From contig NZ_DASUSQ010000094.1 of NCBI RefSeq assembly GCF_036375055.1, positions 61,214 through 125,213 on the forward strand: DNA of 64,000 nt. The letters run 5' to 3'. Source of the stretch: Umezawaea sp036375055. Its GTDB lineage: Bacteria; Actinomycetota; Actinomycetes; Mycobacteriales; Pseudonocardiaceae. Below the pieces are notes generated by a model. It had not been told where the DNA came from. It was given only the letters and a program-made list of their open reading frames with translations, and searched no databases. The translations under genes were made by a program, and so were the position numbers. This document shows positions 28,554 through 36,080 of the stretch, piece by piece. The first letter of the stretch is position 1; each line of letters opens with the position of its first letter.

Positions 28554-29435
28554 ATCACCACACCACCACCGGGCGGCCCCGTCGCGGGTCTCCCCGGTTT
28601 CACCCACCGCTACGCCGAGGTCAACGGGGTGCGGCTGCACCACGTGGTCGGCGGCAGCGGCCCGGCCGTGCTGCTCGTGCACGGCTGGCCGTTCACCTGG
28701 ACCGGGTGGCGGCCGACCATGCCGCCGCTCGCCGCCGCGGGCTTCACCGTGATCGCGCCGGACCTGCGCGGCTCCGGCGACTCGGGCAAGCCCGCGGGCC
28801 GCTACACCAAGCGCGACGAGGCCGAGGACCTGCACCACCTGGTCGCGCACCTGGGGTTCACCGAGGTCGACCTGGTGGGCACCGACATCGGCTCGATGGT
28901 CGCCCACGCCTACGCCGCGGCCCACCCGACCGAGGTCCGCCGCCTGGTGCTCAGCGAGGCGGCCCTGCCGGGGTTCGGCCTCGAACGGCTCATGGACGTC
29001 GCCGCGGGCGGCTCGTGGCACTTCGGCTTCCACGCCCAGGTCGACCTCGCCGAGATGCTCACGGCGGGCCGGGAGGACGCCTACCTCGACGGCTTCTGGT
29101 CGATGATGACCGCCGGGCGGATGACCCCCGCGCACCGCGAGGAACTGCTGCGCGCCTACCGCGCGCCCGGCGGGATGCGGGGCGGGTTCGAGCACTACGC
29201 CACGCTGGTCGAGGACGGTCGGGCGGCCCGCGCCGCCGCACGGCTGGAGATGCCGGTCCTCGTCCTCAACGGCGAGCACGGCCTGCCGCAGCGGATCCTG
29301 CTCGACGGCGCCCGCGAGGCCGCGACCGACGTGCGCGCGGACGTCGTACCGGGCAGCGCCCACACCATCGGCACCGACAACCCCGGCTGGCTCGCCGAGC
29401 GGCTCGCCGACTTCTTCCACGGGAGCGGAGCATGA
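28554..29435 (+). CDS. Alpha/beta hydrolase (epoxide hydrolase/haloalkane dehalogenase-like)
   Basis: Alpha/beta hydrolase of about 293 aa. Oxyanion motif LVHGWPFTWTGW and nucleophile elbow GTDIGSM, where the catalytic residue after G-T would be aspartate (D), as in epoxide hydrolases and dehalogenases; the late histidine is in PGSAHTIGTDNP. The start is unusual: a strong GGAGGAGG sits 5 nt before an in-frame ATC codon at 28554, with no ATG or GTG nearby. The alternatives are a CTG just upstream or TTG at 28485, but the latter lies inside the operator with no room for a promoter. The gene is coupled to the epimerase by ATGA and controlled by the divergent MarR. Confidence 0.85.
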   Translation: MTTPPPGGPVAGLPGFTHRYAEVNGVRLHHVVGGSGPAVLLVHGWPFTWTGWRPTMPPLAAAGFTVIAPDLRGSGDSGKPAGRYTKRDEAEDLHHLVAHLGFTEVDLVGTDIGSMVAHAYAAAHPTEVRRLVLSEAALPGFGLERLMDVAAGGSWHFGFHAQVDLAEMLTAGREDAYLDGFWSMMTAGRMTPAHREELLRAYRAPGGMRGGFEHYATLVEDGRAARAAARLEMPVLVLNGEHGLPQRILLDGAREAATDVRADVVPGSAHTIGTDNPGWLAERLADFFHGSGA

Positions 29436-30319
29436 AGGTCCTCGTCACCGGCGCCACCGGCTACGCCGGTTCCCGGATCGCCGCCGCCCTCAGCCGCGAC
29501 GGGCACACCGTCCTGGGCCTGACCCGCTCGTCGGCGGGCGAACGCGCCCTGGAGGCGGTCGAAGTCACGCCGGTGCTCGGCGACCTCGCACAGCCGGACT
29601 CCTGGCGCTCGCACCTGCGCGACTCGGACGCGGTCGTGCACACCGTGCTCGACCTCGGCGACCCCGTCGGCAGCGACCGGCGGCTGTTCGCCGAACTGCT
29701 CGCCGCGCGGCAGGACGACGGCCGAGGGCGCCACCTCGTCTACACCACCGGCATCTCCGCCTACGGCCGCACCGGTCTGCCGCTGATGGACGAGACCACA
29801 CCCGGCAACCCCGCCAGCCCGCTGCACTTCCGGTTCCAGCTCGAACGGGAACTCGCCGACTCGGGCCTGCCCCACACGGTCGTCCGGCCCGGTTTCCTCT
29901 ACGGCGGGGCGGCGGGCACCTCGATGCTCGGCCAGTGGTTCGCGGGGCTGACCGCCTTCTACGGCGACACGGCCAAGCGGTGGAGCTGGGTGCACGTCGA
30001 GGACCTGGCGGACGCCTACACCGCCGTGCTGCGCGACCCGGCCCGCTACGACGGCGAGACCTTCGTCCTCGCCGACGACCAGCGGCTGCGCGCGATCGAC
30101 GTGCAGCGGGAGGCGCTGCGCGCGGCCGGGCACACCGCGGAGGTCAGCCTGGAACCCGCCGAGGCTGGCGGGGTGCTCCAGGTGGCCGCCGACCAGGACG
30201 AGCTGGTCACCAGCGCGAAGGCCCACCGCCTGCTGGGGTGGCGACCGCGCCACCTCTCCCCCACCGACGCGATCGAGGTGCACTTCCGCGCGTGGCGGGC
30301 GGCCCGGCCGGTGGGCTAG
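29432..30319 (+). CDS. NAD(P)-dependent epimerase/dehydratase family protein
   Basis: Extended short-chain dehydrogenase (atypical), 295 aa. The Rossmann glycine motif is VTGATGYAGSRIA at the N-terminus. Downstream are the strand LVYTTGISAYG (Ser/Tyr region), HTVVRPGFLYGG and WSWVHVEDLADAYTAVL, typical of nucleoside-sugar epimerase-like or NmrA-like proteins. Substrate unknown. It is translationally coupled to the hydrolase and its stop overlaps the convergent STAS gene stop by two bases. Confidence 0.9.
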   Translation: MKVLVTGATGYAGSRIAAALSRDGHTVLGLTRSSAGERALEAVEVTPVLGDLAQPDSWRSHLRDSDAVVHTVLDLGDPVGSDRRLFAELLAARQDDGRGRHLVYTTGISAYGRTGLPLMDETTPGNPASPLHFRFQLERELADSGLPHTVVRPGFLYGGAAGTSMLGQWFAGLTAFYGDTAKRWSWVHVEDLADAYTAVLRDPARYDGETFVLADDQRLRAIDVQREALRAAGHTAEVSLEPAEAGGVLQVAADQDELVTSAKAHRLLGWRPRHLSPTDAIEVHFRAWRAARPVG

Positions 30320-30657
30320 TGCGGTTCGGCGGTCGCGTCGCCGACGGTCTCGTGGATGCTCATCACGCCCGTGAGGTCGGTCAGGCGGAACAGCTTGTGC
30401 ACGGCGGGGCGCATCGAGGCCAGGCGGAGCCCGCCGCCGAGCCTGCGGTGCCAGTCGACCATGAGCGCCAGTCCCGTGGAATCCATGAACTGGAGGTCGG
30501 CCAGGTCGAGGACGACCCGGTCGGTCCGGCGGACGGGGCCCGCGACCGCGCGTTCGAGGTGTTCGGACAGGGTGGGCACGGTCTCGGCGTCGAGTTCGCC
30601 GGACACCACCACGACCTCCCACTCGCCGCGGGCCTCACTGCGCACCTGCAAGTCCAT
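30316..30657 (-). CDS. STAS anti-sigma factor antagonist
   Basis: Single STAS domain, 113 aa, RsbV/SpoIIAA-like. The phosphorylation site region is intact: VVLDLADLQFMDSTGLALMV, with S/T after the aspartate as in proteins switched by RsbW-type kinases. In the unphosphorylated form such proteins bind anti-sigma factors and free the sigma factor. It is divergent from an RsbW-like gene 155 bp away and within 9 kb of a SpoIIE phosphatase, which completes a partner-switching set. ATG at 30657; a TTG three codons upstream is less likely. Confidence 0.93.
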   Translation of the reverse strand: MDLQVRSEARGEWEVVVVSGELDAETVPTLSEHLERAVAGPVRRTDRVVLDLADLQFMDSTGLALMVDWHRRLGGGLRLASMRPAVHKLFRLTDLTGVMSIHETVGDATAEPH

Positions 30658-30811
30658 CGTCCCGAGTCCTTCCGCACGACCGATGCCGTGACCCAGAGAT
30701 CGTGCAGCAAGGACCGGCCCGGCGCGAGCACCGGGTGGCCGAAGCGGCGGACCGTCCGGTGGATGTGCGACGATGCGGTCCGGCCGATCAAGGGCGAGCG
30801 GGGAGCGGGAT

Positions 30812-31204
30812 GTGCTGAACGAACCAGCGACACCCGTCGCCGTTGAGCTCCCGGCGGAGTCCGGTTCGTGCTCGCGGGCTCGACGTCTGGTCGACGAAGC
30901 GGTCACGAACTGGGGCCTGCCGGAGGAGTTCGCGGACGACGCCGCGCTGGTGGTCACCGAACTGGTGTCCAACGGCGCGGACCACGCGGAGGGGCCGCTG
31001 CGGCTCACGGTGAGCCGCACGGACGACGGTGTGCGCATCGAGGTGCACGACCGTTCCTCCGCCCTGCCCGTGGTGAGACCGGTCAGCCCGGAGTCCCCCA
31101 GGGGTCGGGGGATGATCATCGTGAACGCGCTCAGCGAGAGCTGGGGCGTCGAGCCGGACGGGAACGGCAAGACCGTCTGGGCCGAGCTGGCCGTCGCGCG
31201 CTGA
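30812..31204 (+). CDS. RsbW-like anti-sigma factor / serine kinase (HATPase_c_2)
   Basis: Small GHKL ATPase, about 130 aa. N-box ALVVTELVSNGADHAEG, G1-like VRIEVHDRSSALP and G2-like GRGMIIVNALS are visible. Such proteins bind sigma factors or phosphorylate STAS partners. It is divergent from the STAS gene. GTG at 30812 is chosen because GGGGAGCGGG precedes it; an ATG at 30773 would add 13 residues and lacks a clear ribosome site. Confidence 0.9.
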   Translation: MLNEPATPVAVELPAESGSCSRARRLVDEAVTNWGLPEEFADDAALVVTELVSNGADHAEGPLRLTVSRTDDGVRIEVHDRSSALPVVRPVSPESPRGRGMIIVNALSESWGVEPDGNGKTVWAELAVAR

Positions 31205-31512
31205 CGGGGCGCCCCGCACCGGGGCCCTCGGCCGGGGTGCGTCCGCTGGTCGGCGTCGCGCGCGGATCTCCTCCTGCTCGGCGTCCCCGCTGCTCCCGTC
31301 CCGCGCGCGGGAGGACGTGGCCGGTTCGCCGTCGCGCTCCGCGTAGGCCGCCGGACGGGCCCCGGTCCGTTCCGCGCGGGTCGTGGGTCGGACCGCGGCA
31401 CCCGTCGGACGGGTGCCGGACCGCGTCACGGACGGTCCAGTTCGCCCTCCTCCCAATGGCCCAGTGCGCTACCGCCGCCACGGTGACATTTGCCCTACCT
31501 GGGACACTGTGG
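31205..31512. other. Gene-free stretch between anti-sigma and Ppx-like genes
   Basis: No convincing coding sequence. It opens with a 12-bp perfect palindrome CGGGGCGCCCCG (31205-31216) right at the stop codon of the anti-sigma gene and contains the strong hairpin at 31396. The rest is GC-rich sequence where only overlapping antisense shadows are open. Confidence 0.6.
31396..31418. terminator. Strong hairpin, probable terminator
   Basis: CGGCACCCG and CGGGTGCCG form a perfect 9-bp stem with loop TCGGA, in the gap between the anti-sigma gene and the Ppx-like gene. No T-tract follows, as is usual in actinomycetes. Confidence 0.6.
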
Positions 31513-31538
31513 GTTTGATCGAGTGCCCCAGCGGGCAT
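31513..31538 (+). promoter_or_regulatory. Sigma-B/SigF-like promoter candidate
   Basis: GTTT, 16 bp, GGGCAT; one base off the known actinobacterial stress consensus (GTTT-N14-17-GGGTAY). It ends 36 bp before the Ppx-like start. Confidence 0.45.
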
Positions 31539-31574
31539 GAACCCGGTCCCCGCACGACTTCAGGAGGCGCAGGA

Positions 31575-32531
31575 ATGCCCGGTAGACCCGAGCGGGTCGG
31601 AGTTCTCGACGTCGGCTGTTTCAGCGCTCAGCTCGTCGTGGTGGACCGGGCACAGGGGTCGCTCCTGCACCCCGAGGTGTCGCACAAGGTGCGGCTGCGG
31701 ATGGACCGGACGCTCGACGACCGGGGGCGCATCTCGAAGGCGGGCGTGGACCAGTTGGTGTCCGCGGTGCGCGAGGCCCGGCGGCTGGCCGACCGGGCCG
31801 AGGTGTCGACGCTGGTGCCGTTCGCGACCTCCGTCATCCGCGACGCCGCCAACGGCGCCGACGTGATGGAGCAGGTCGCCGTCCGCGCGGGCGTCGGGCT
31901 CGGCGTGCTGTCCGGGCCGGAGGAGGCGCGGCTGTCGTACCTGGCCGCCCGCCGCTGGTTCGGCTGGTCGGCCGGGCCGCTGGTGGTGCTGGACGTCGGC
32001 GGCGGCACGGTGGAGATCGCCGCGGGCGTGGCGGAGACGCCGGAGTTCGCCCGGTCGCTGCCGCTGGGCGCGCGCACCCTGACCAGGGAGTGGCTGGACG
32101 ACGCCGCGACGACGCCGCGCAGGCTGCGCGAGCTGCGCGACCACCTGGTCGAGCGGATCGAGACGGTGCTGCCCGTGACGGCCGAGGGCCGCGCGGTCGG
32201 CTGCTCCAAGGTGTTCGAGCAGCTCGCCAGGCTCGCGGGCGCCCGTCCCCAGCGCGAGGGCCCCGCGGTGGCGCGGCAGTTGACGCTGGCCGACCTGCGC
32301 TCGTGGATCCCGCGGCTGGCCTCGCGGTCGGCGCGGCAGCGCGCGCGGCTGCCGGGGATCTCCGCGCACCGCGCCCGCCAGTCGCTCGCGGGCGCCGTCG
32401 TCGCGGAGGCGCTGATGTCGACCGCGGGGCGCGACGTGGTCGAGATCTGCCCGTGGTCCACCAGGGAGGGCCTGTTGCTGAGCCTGATCGAGCACCGCGG
32501 CCGTTCCGACGGCCGGGTCAGGGTCGCCTGA
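31575..32531 (+). CDS. Ppx/GppA family exopolyphosphatase-like protein
   Basis: 318-aa member of the Ppx/GppA phosphatase family (ASKHA fold), which hydrolyses polyphosphate or pppGpp. Motifs: GVLDVGCFSAQLVVVD (phosphate-1 loop, with Cys-Phe where Gly-Ser is usual), TSVIRDAANG, GVLSGPEEARLSYL and the phosphate-2 loop VLDVGGGTVEIAAG. The C-terminal half is helical. Actinobacteria often have two paralogues of about 310-320 aa and this has that size. ATG 31575 follows AGGAGG. It is followed after 1 bp by a STAS gene, so polyphosphate/alarmone status may be linked to the sigma network. Confidence 0.88.
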   Translation: MPGRPERVGVLDVGCFSAQLVVVDRAQGSLLHPEVSHKVRLRMDRTLDDRGRISKAGVDQLVSAVREARRLADRAEVSTLVPFATSVIRDAANGADVMEQVAVRAGVGLGVLSGPEEARLSYLAARRWFGWSAGPLVVLDVGGGTVEIAAGVAETPEFARSLPLGARTLTREWLDDAATTPRRLRELRDHLVERIETVLPVTAEGRAVGCSKVFEQLARLAGARPQREGPAVARQLTLADLRSWIPRLASRSARQRARLPGISAHRARQSLAGAVVAEALMSTAGRDVVEICPWSTREGLLLSLIEHRGRSDGRVRVA

Positions 32532-32532
32532 C

Positions 32533-32907
32533 GTGCCTCGCGAAACGATGACGCTCGCGGTCGAGACCGACCGCGCGGGGCGCGTGGTGGTGGCCGTGCG
32601 GGGCGAGGTCGACCAGGCCGCCGCGGTGAAGCTGATGCACAAGCTGGACCGGTTGGTCACCGAGGGCCGGGCCAGGATCGTGCTGGACATGTCCGGGGTC
32701 AGGTTCTGCGGCGCGCAGGCGTTGAGCGCGCTGGTGCGCACCCGTGCCCGCGCCGACCGGGCAGGCGGCTGGCTGCGACTGGCGGGCACCCCGCCGCACG
32801 TGCGGAAGGTGATCGCCGTGACGGACCTCGACCGGCTGCTGCCGAACCACGAGGACGTGGCGTCCGCGCTGCTGGGCAGACGGGCCCCGGCGGACACCAA
32901 GAAGTAG
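32533..32907 (+). CDS. STAS-domain protein lacking the usual phosphorylation serine
   Basis: 124-aa STAS-domain protein. The fold is recognisable (VVVAVRGEVDQAAAVKLM, then IVLDMSGVRFCGAQALSAL and TPPHVRKVIAVTDLDRLLP). At the canonical phosphorylation site, family members read D-S-S/T-G, but here the sequence is F-C-G-A-Q. It therefore may be a constitutively active antagonist or a structural partner not controlled by phosphorylation. It begins with GTG 1 bp after the Ppx-like stop, so the two are one operon. Confidence 0.85.
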   Translation: MPRETMTLAVETDRAGRVVVAVRGEVDQAAAVKLMHKLDRLVTEGRARIVLDMSGVRFCGAQALSALVRTRARADRAGGWLRLAGTPPHVRKVIAVTDLDRLLPNHEDVASALLGRRAPADTKK

Positions 32908-32947
32908 TCGCGGGCGTGCGGGGGCGGGGGCGGCGTACGTTGCCCCC

Positions 32948-33442
32948 GTGGAGATCCGCCTCGCACGCCCGGACGAACTCGTCGCGCTCCAGGGCATCGA
33001 GATCGCCTCCGGCGAGCCGTTCCGCGCGATCGGGATGCCGGAGATCGCCGACGACGACCCGCTCCCCCTCGCCGTGCTCACCCACCTGCGGGCGCTCGGG
33101 CAGGTGTGGGTCGCGGCCGACCCCGAGCCGGTGGCGTGGATCGCCGTGGAGGAGGTCGACGGCTTCGCGCACGTCGAGCAGGTGAGCGTCCACCCCGACC
33201 GCGCGCGGCGGGGCGTCGGGCGCGCGCTGCTCGACCACGTGGACCGGTGGGCGGCCGAGCGGGGTCTGGGCGGCCTGACGCTGACCACGTTCCGGGACGT
33301 GCCGTGGAACGGGCCGTACTACGAGCGGCTGGGGTTCCGGCCGGTCGAGGACCTGACGCCGGGGCTGGCGGAGGTCGTGGCGCGGGAGGCGGCCCACGGG
33401 CTCGACCCGAGGACGAGGATCTGCCTGCGCCGCAAACCATGA
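32948..33442 (+). CDS. GNAT family N-acetyltransferase
   Basis: 164-aa acetyltransferase. The acetyl-CoA-binding motif A is VEQVSVHPDRARRGVGRALL (Q/R-x-x-G-x-G/A form R-R-G-V-G-R-A), followed by the motif B region YYERLGFRPVED. The substrate cannot be told; proteins of this layout acetylate small amines or antibiotics. GTG start at 32948. Likely its own unit or read through from the STAS operon 40 bp upstream. Confidence 0.9.
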   Translation: MEIRLARPDELVALQGIEIASGEPFRAIGMPEIADDDPLPLAVLTHLRALGQVWVAADPEPVAWIAVEEVDGFAHVEQVSVHPDRARRGVGRALLDHVDRWAAERGLGGLTLTTFRDVPWNGPYYERLGFRPVEDLTPGLAEVVAREAAHGLDPRTRICLRRKP

Positions 33443-33463
33443 CGAGCGTCTCAGATCATTGTG

Positions 33464-33489
33464 GTTTCACGGCCACCGCGAGCGGGAAC
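33464..33489 (+). promoter_or_regulatory. Sigma-B-like promoter candidate
   Basis: GTTT, 16 bp, GGGAAC; matches the stress-promoter layout with a variant -10, ending 32 bp before the MEDS-HATPase start. Confidence 0.35.
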
Positions 33490-33521
33490 CACACCGGTGA
33501 CCCGCCACGGGAGGTTGCTCG

Positions 33522-34433
33522 ATGGTCGACTTCGTACACGAAGCGCTGTTCTACCAGGACCGGGACCAGTACCTGGCCGCGACGGTGCCGTTCGTCCTGG
33601 ACGGACTCGCGGGCGGCGAGCCGGTGCTCGTGGCGGTGCCGTCGTACAACGTCGACCTGATCCGCGACGAACTGGGCGCCAAGTCCGAGCACGTGCGCTT
33701 CCTGGACATGACGCAGGGCGGTCGCAACCCCGGCCGGATCATCCCCGGCGTGCTGACCCCGTTCTCGAACGAGCACCCGTCGCGCGTGCGCATCATCGGC
33801 GAGCCGATCTGGGCCGGCCGGTCGGTGACCGAGTACCCGGCCTGCGTGCAGCACGAGGCGCTGATCAACACCGCGTTCAACGGCGTCGACGCGACGATCC
33901 TGTGCCCGTACGACACCTCGGGGCTCGCACCGGACGTGCTGGTCGACGCCGAGCGCACCCACCCGGTGCTGCTCGCCGACGGCGACCGCCGCCCCAGCCC
34001 CCGCTACGACGACCCCCGGCGGATCGTCACCGACTTCAACGTGCCGCTGCCCACGCCCCCTCGTTCGGCGGTGGCGTACTGGTTCGACATGCACAGCCTG
34101 CCCGCGACCCGCAGGCTCGTCACCGACTACGCGACCACCGCGGGCCTGACCGAGGACCGGGTGGACGACCTGGTCCTCGCGGTGAACGAGCTGACCACGA
34201 ACAGCATCGAGCACGCGAACGGCGGCGGTGAGCTGCTCGTGTGGCAGGAGGGCGACGCCGTCGTGTGCGAGGTGCGCGACCAGGGCACGCTGCGCGACCC
34301 GATGGTCGGCAGGCTCAGGCCGTCGGCGAGCGCGCAGGGCGGGTACGGCGTCGTGATGGTCAACCTGCTCTGCGACCTGGTGCGCGTGCACTCGGGCGAC
34401 TCGGGGACGGCCATCCGCGTGCACGTCGGCTGA
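33522..34433 (+). CDS. MEDS domain-HATPase anti-sigma regulatory protein
   Basis: 303-aa fusion: an N-terminal MEDS-type sensory domain (about 1-165; FVHEALFYQDRDQYLAAT, then FLDMTQGGRNPGRIIP) and a C-terminal RsbW-like GHKL ATPase (about 185-300; VLAVNELTTNSIEHANGG, VVCEVRDQGTLRDP, GYGVVMVNLLCD). MEDS (methanogen/methylotroph DcmR sensory) domains are thought to bind ligands and couple them to kinase-like outputs. The output here is probably an anti-sigma or STAS kinase. ATG with GGGAGGTT upstream. Confidence 0.9.
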   Translation: MVDFVHEALFYQDRDQYLAATVPFVLDGLAGGEPVLVAVPSYNVDLIRDELGAKSEHVRFLDMTQGGRNPGRIIPGVLTPFSNEHPSRVRIIGEPIWAGRSVTEYPACVQHEALINTAFNGVDATILCPYDTSGLAPDVLVDAERTHPVLLADGDRRPSPRYDDPRRIVTDFNVPLPTPPRSAVAYWFDMHSLPATRRLVTDYATTAGLTEDRVDDLVLAVNELTTNSIEHANGGGELLVWQEGDAVVCEVRDQGTLRDPMVGRLRPSASAQGGYGVVMVNLLCDLVRVHSGDSGTAIRVHVG

Positions 34434-34550
34434 CGCATCACCCGATCGGTCCTGCGCGACGGTCTCCTGTCACGTGGTGGCCTCACCGCCGTCATCCTCG
34501 CCTGGTTGTCTGGACGCGTTCCGGACGCCGTCGGCGGAGGACCTCCACAC

Positions 34551-35873
34551 ATGACCGCACACCAGTTGAGCCCCCTGGACGTCGCCTTCCTCTGCCTGGA
34601 GGACGGCAGGAACCCGATGCACCTCGGCGCGGTGGCGACGTTCTCGCCGCACCAGCCGGTGCACCCGGCGCGGATCGTCGCGCTGCTGTGCGAACGGGCG
34701 CAGGAGATCTCCCAGCTGCGCAAGAGGACCAGGGCGTCGTGGCTGCCGCCGGGCGGCGCCTCCTGGGTGGACGACCCGCGCTTCGCGGTCGAGGACCACG
34801 TGACGGGGCACCACCTGCGCCCCCACGGCGGTGAGGACCGGTTCGCCGAACTGGTGTCCGCGCTCATGGCCCAACCACTGGACCTCGGCCGTCCGCCGTG
34901 GGAGCTGCACGTCGTCACCGGCCTCGCGGGCGGGCGGTTCGCGGTCGTGGTGAAGCTGCACCACGCGCTGTGCGACGGCACGAAGGCGGTCGGCCTCGGC
35001 CTGCGGCTGCTGGACGACCTGGGCCGCGACGTGCCCGTCGCGCGGGAATCGGAGCCGGGCCCCGTCGGCTTGGCCACCACCGTGGTCGACTCGCTGAGGG
35101 AACTGGCGAGCACGGCCACCATCGCCTCCGCGGTGCTGCGCAGCGCACGCACGCCGGGCACCCGGTCGCCGGTGCTGACCCGGTCGGCCCGGCCGCGCCA
35201 GGTCGTGATGGCCCGGCTCGGCCTGGACGAGGTGCAGCGGGTGCGCAAGCGGCACGGCGGCACGGTGAACGACGTGCTGCTGGCGCTCGTGACGGGCGCG
35301 TTGCGGCAGTGGCTGGTGGCGCACGACAGCGCGGGCGAGGGGGCGACGGTGCGCGCGCTGATCCCGGTGAGCAGGCGGGGCCGCGACCCGAGGGGCGGTG
35401 GGGGCAACCAGATCTCCGGTTTCCTGTGCGACCTGCCGGTCGGCGAGCCGGACGCGCGGCGCCGTCTGCGGGCGGTGCGCGCGGACATGGACCGCAACAA
35501 GGCCGTCGGCCCTGACCGGGGCGCGGGCGCGCTGCCGCTGCTGGCGGACCGCATCCCGGCCGCGGTGCACCGCCTGGCGACACCGCTGGCGGGCCGCTGC
35601 GCACCCCTGCTGTTCGACGCGCTCGTGACGAGCGTCCACCTGCCCGCGCTGCCGCTGCGGATGGACGGCGCGGACCTCAGGGAGGTGTACCCGGTCGCGC
35701 CGGTGGCGGCGGGCCACGCGGTGGGCGTCGCCCTGTCGGTGTACCGCGGCGGCGTGCACGTCTGCCTGCACACCAACCAGCCGTGGATGTCGGGGTCGCG
35801 CTGGCTGCTCGGCGCGCTGCGGCGGGAGCTGGCGGCCCTCGACCACGCCGAAGCCCGTGTAGACGGCGCATAG
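34551..35873 (+). CDS. WS/DGAT family O-acyltransferase
   Basis: Wax ester synthase/acyl-CoA:diacylglycerol acyltransferase, 440 aa, making storage triacylglycerol or wax esters. N-terminus LSPLDVAFLCLEDGRNPMHLG is the family start, and the active site HHALCDG matches HHxxxDG. The second conserved block NDVLLALVTGALRQWL and the C-terminal NQPWMSG are present. ATG 34551 lies behind GGCGGAGG. Actinomycetes have several paralogues; this one sits beside stress regulators, perhaps as an output. Confidence 0.92.
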   Translation: MTAHQLSPLDVAFLCLEDGRNPMHLGAVATFSPHQPVHPARIVALLCERAQEISQLRKRTRASWLPPGGASWVDDPRFAVEDHVTGHHLRPHGGEDRFAELVSALMAQPLDLGRPPWELHVVTGLAGGRFAVVVKLHHALCDGTKAVGLGLRLLDDLGRDVPVARESEPGPVGLATTVVDSLRELASTATIASAVLRSARTPGTRSPVLTRSARPRQVVMARLGLDEVQRVRKRHGGTVNDVLLALVTGALRQWLVAHDSAGEGATVRALIPVSRRGRDPRGGGGNQISGFLCDLPVGEPDARRRLRAVRADMDRNKAVGPDRGAGALPLLADRIPAAVHRLATPLAGRCAPLLFDALVTSVHLPALPLRMDGADLREVYPVAPVAAGHAVGVALSVYRGGVHVCLHTNQPWMSGSRWLLGALRRELAALDHAEARVDGA

Positions 35874-35921
35874 AAATCGTCCGTACCGTCCGGAAGACCT
35901 CCAGAGCCCACGGGAGTCACG

Positions 35922-36023
35922 ATGGAGCTGACGTCGACGCAGGAACCCGAGACGCGAGAATTCCAGGTCCCCCCGCGCGAGTGGTGGGACGAGGAACCGA
36001 CCATCGTGCGCGGTGAGGACTAG
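35922..36023 (+). CDS. Small acidic ORF, 33 aa, unknown
   Basis: Short open frame with a reasonable ribosome site (GGGAG, 5 nt before ATG), 48 bp downstream of the acyltransferase. The predicted peptide is strongly acidic and ends REWWDEEPTIVRGED with a tandem tryptophan. No membrane segment or cysteine. I do not recognise it. A convergent terminator hairpin follows 14 bp after its stop, as if it ends a transcript with the acyltransferase. It could be a small regulatory peptide or a precursor peptide; nothing nearby looks like a modifying enzyme. Confidence 0.5.
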   Translation: MELTSTQEPETREFQVPPREWWDEEPTIVRGED

Positions 36024-36036
36024 CGGCGCGGTGGGA

Positions 36037-36077
36037 GTCGCCGGGGCCCACCGGGACGAGCGGCGGACCCCGGCGAC
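36037..36077. terminator. Convergent terminator hairpin
   Basis: GTCGCCGGGG (36037-36046) and CCCCGGCGAC (36068-36077) form a perfect 10-bp stem between the end of the small ORF and the stop of the convergent glycosyltransferase. Confidence 0.7.
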
Positions 36078-36080
36078 GGC

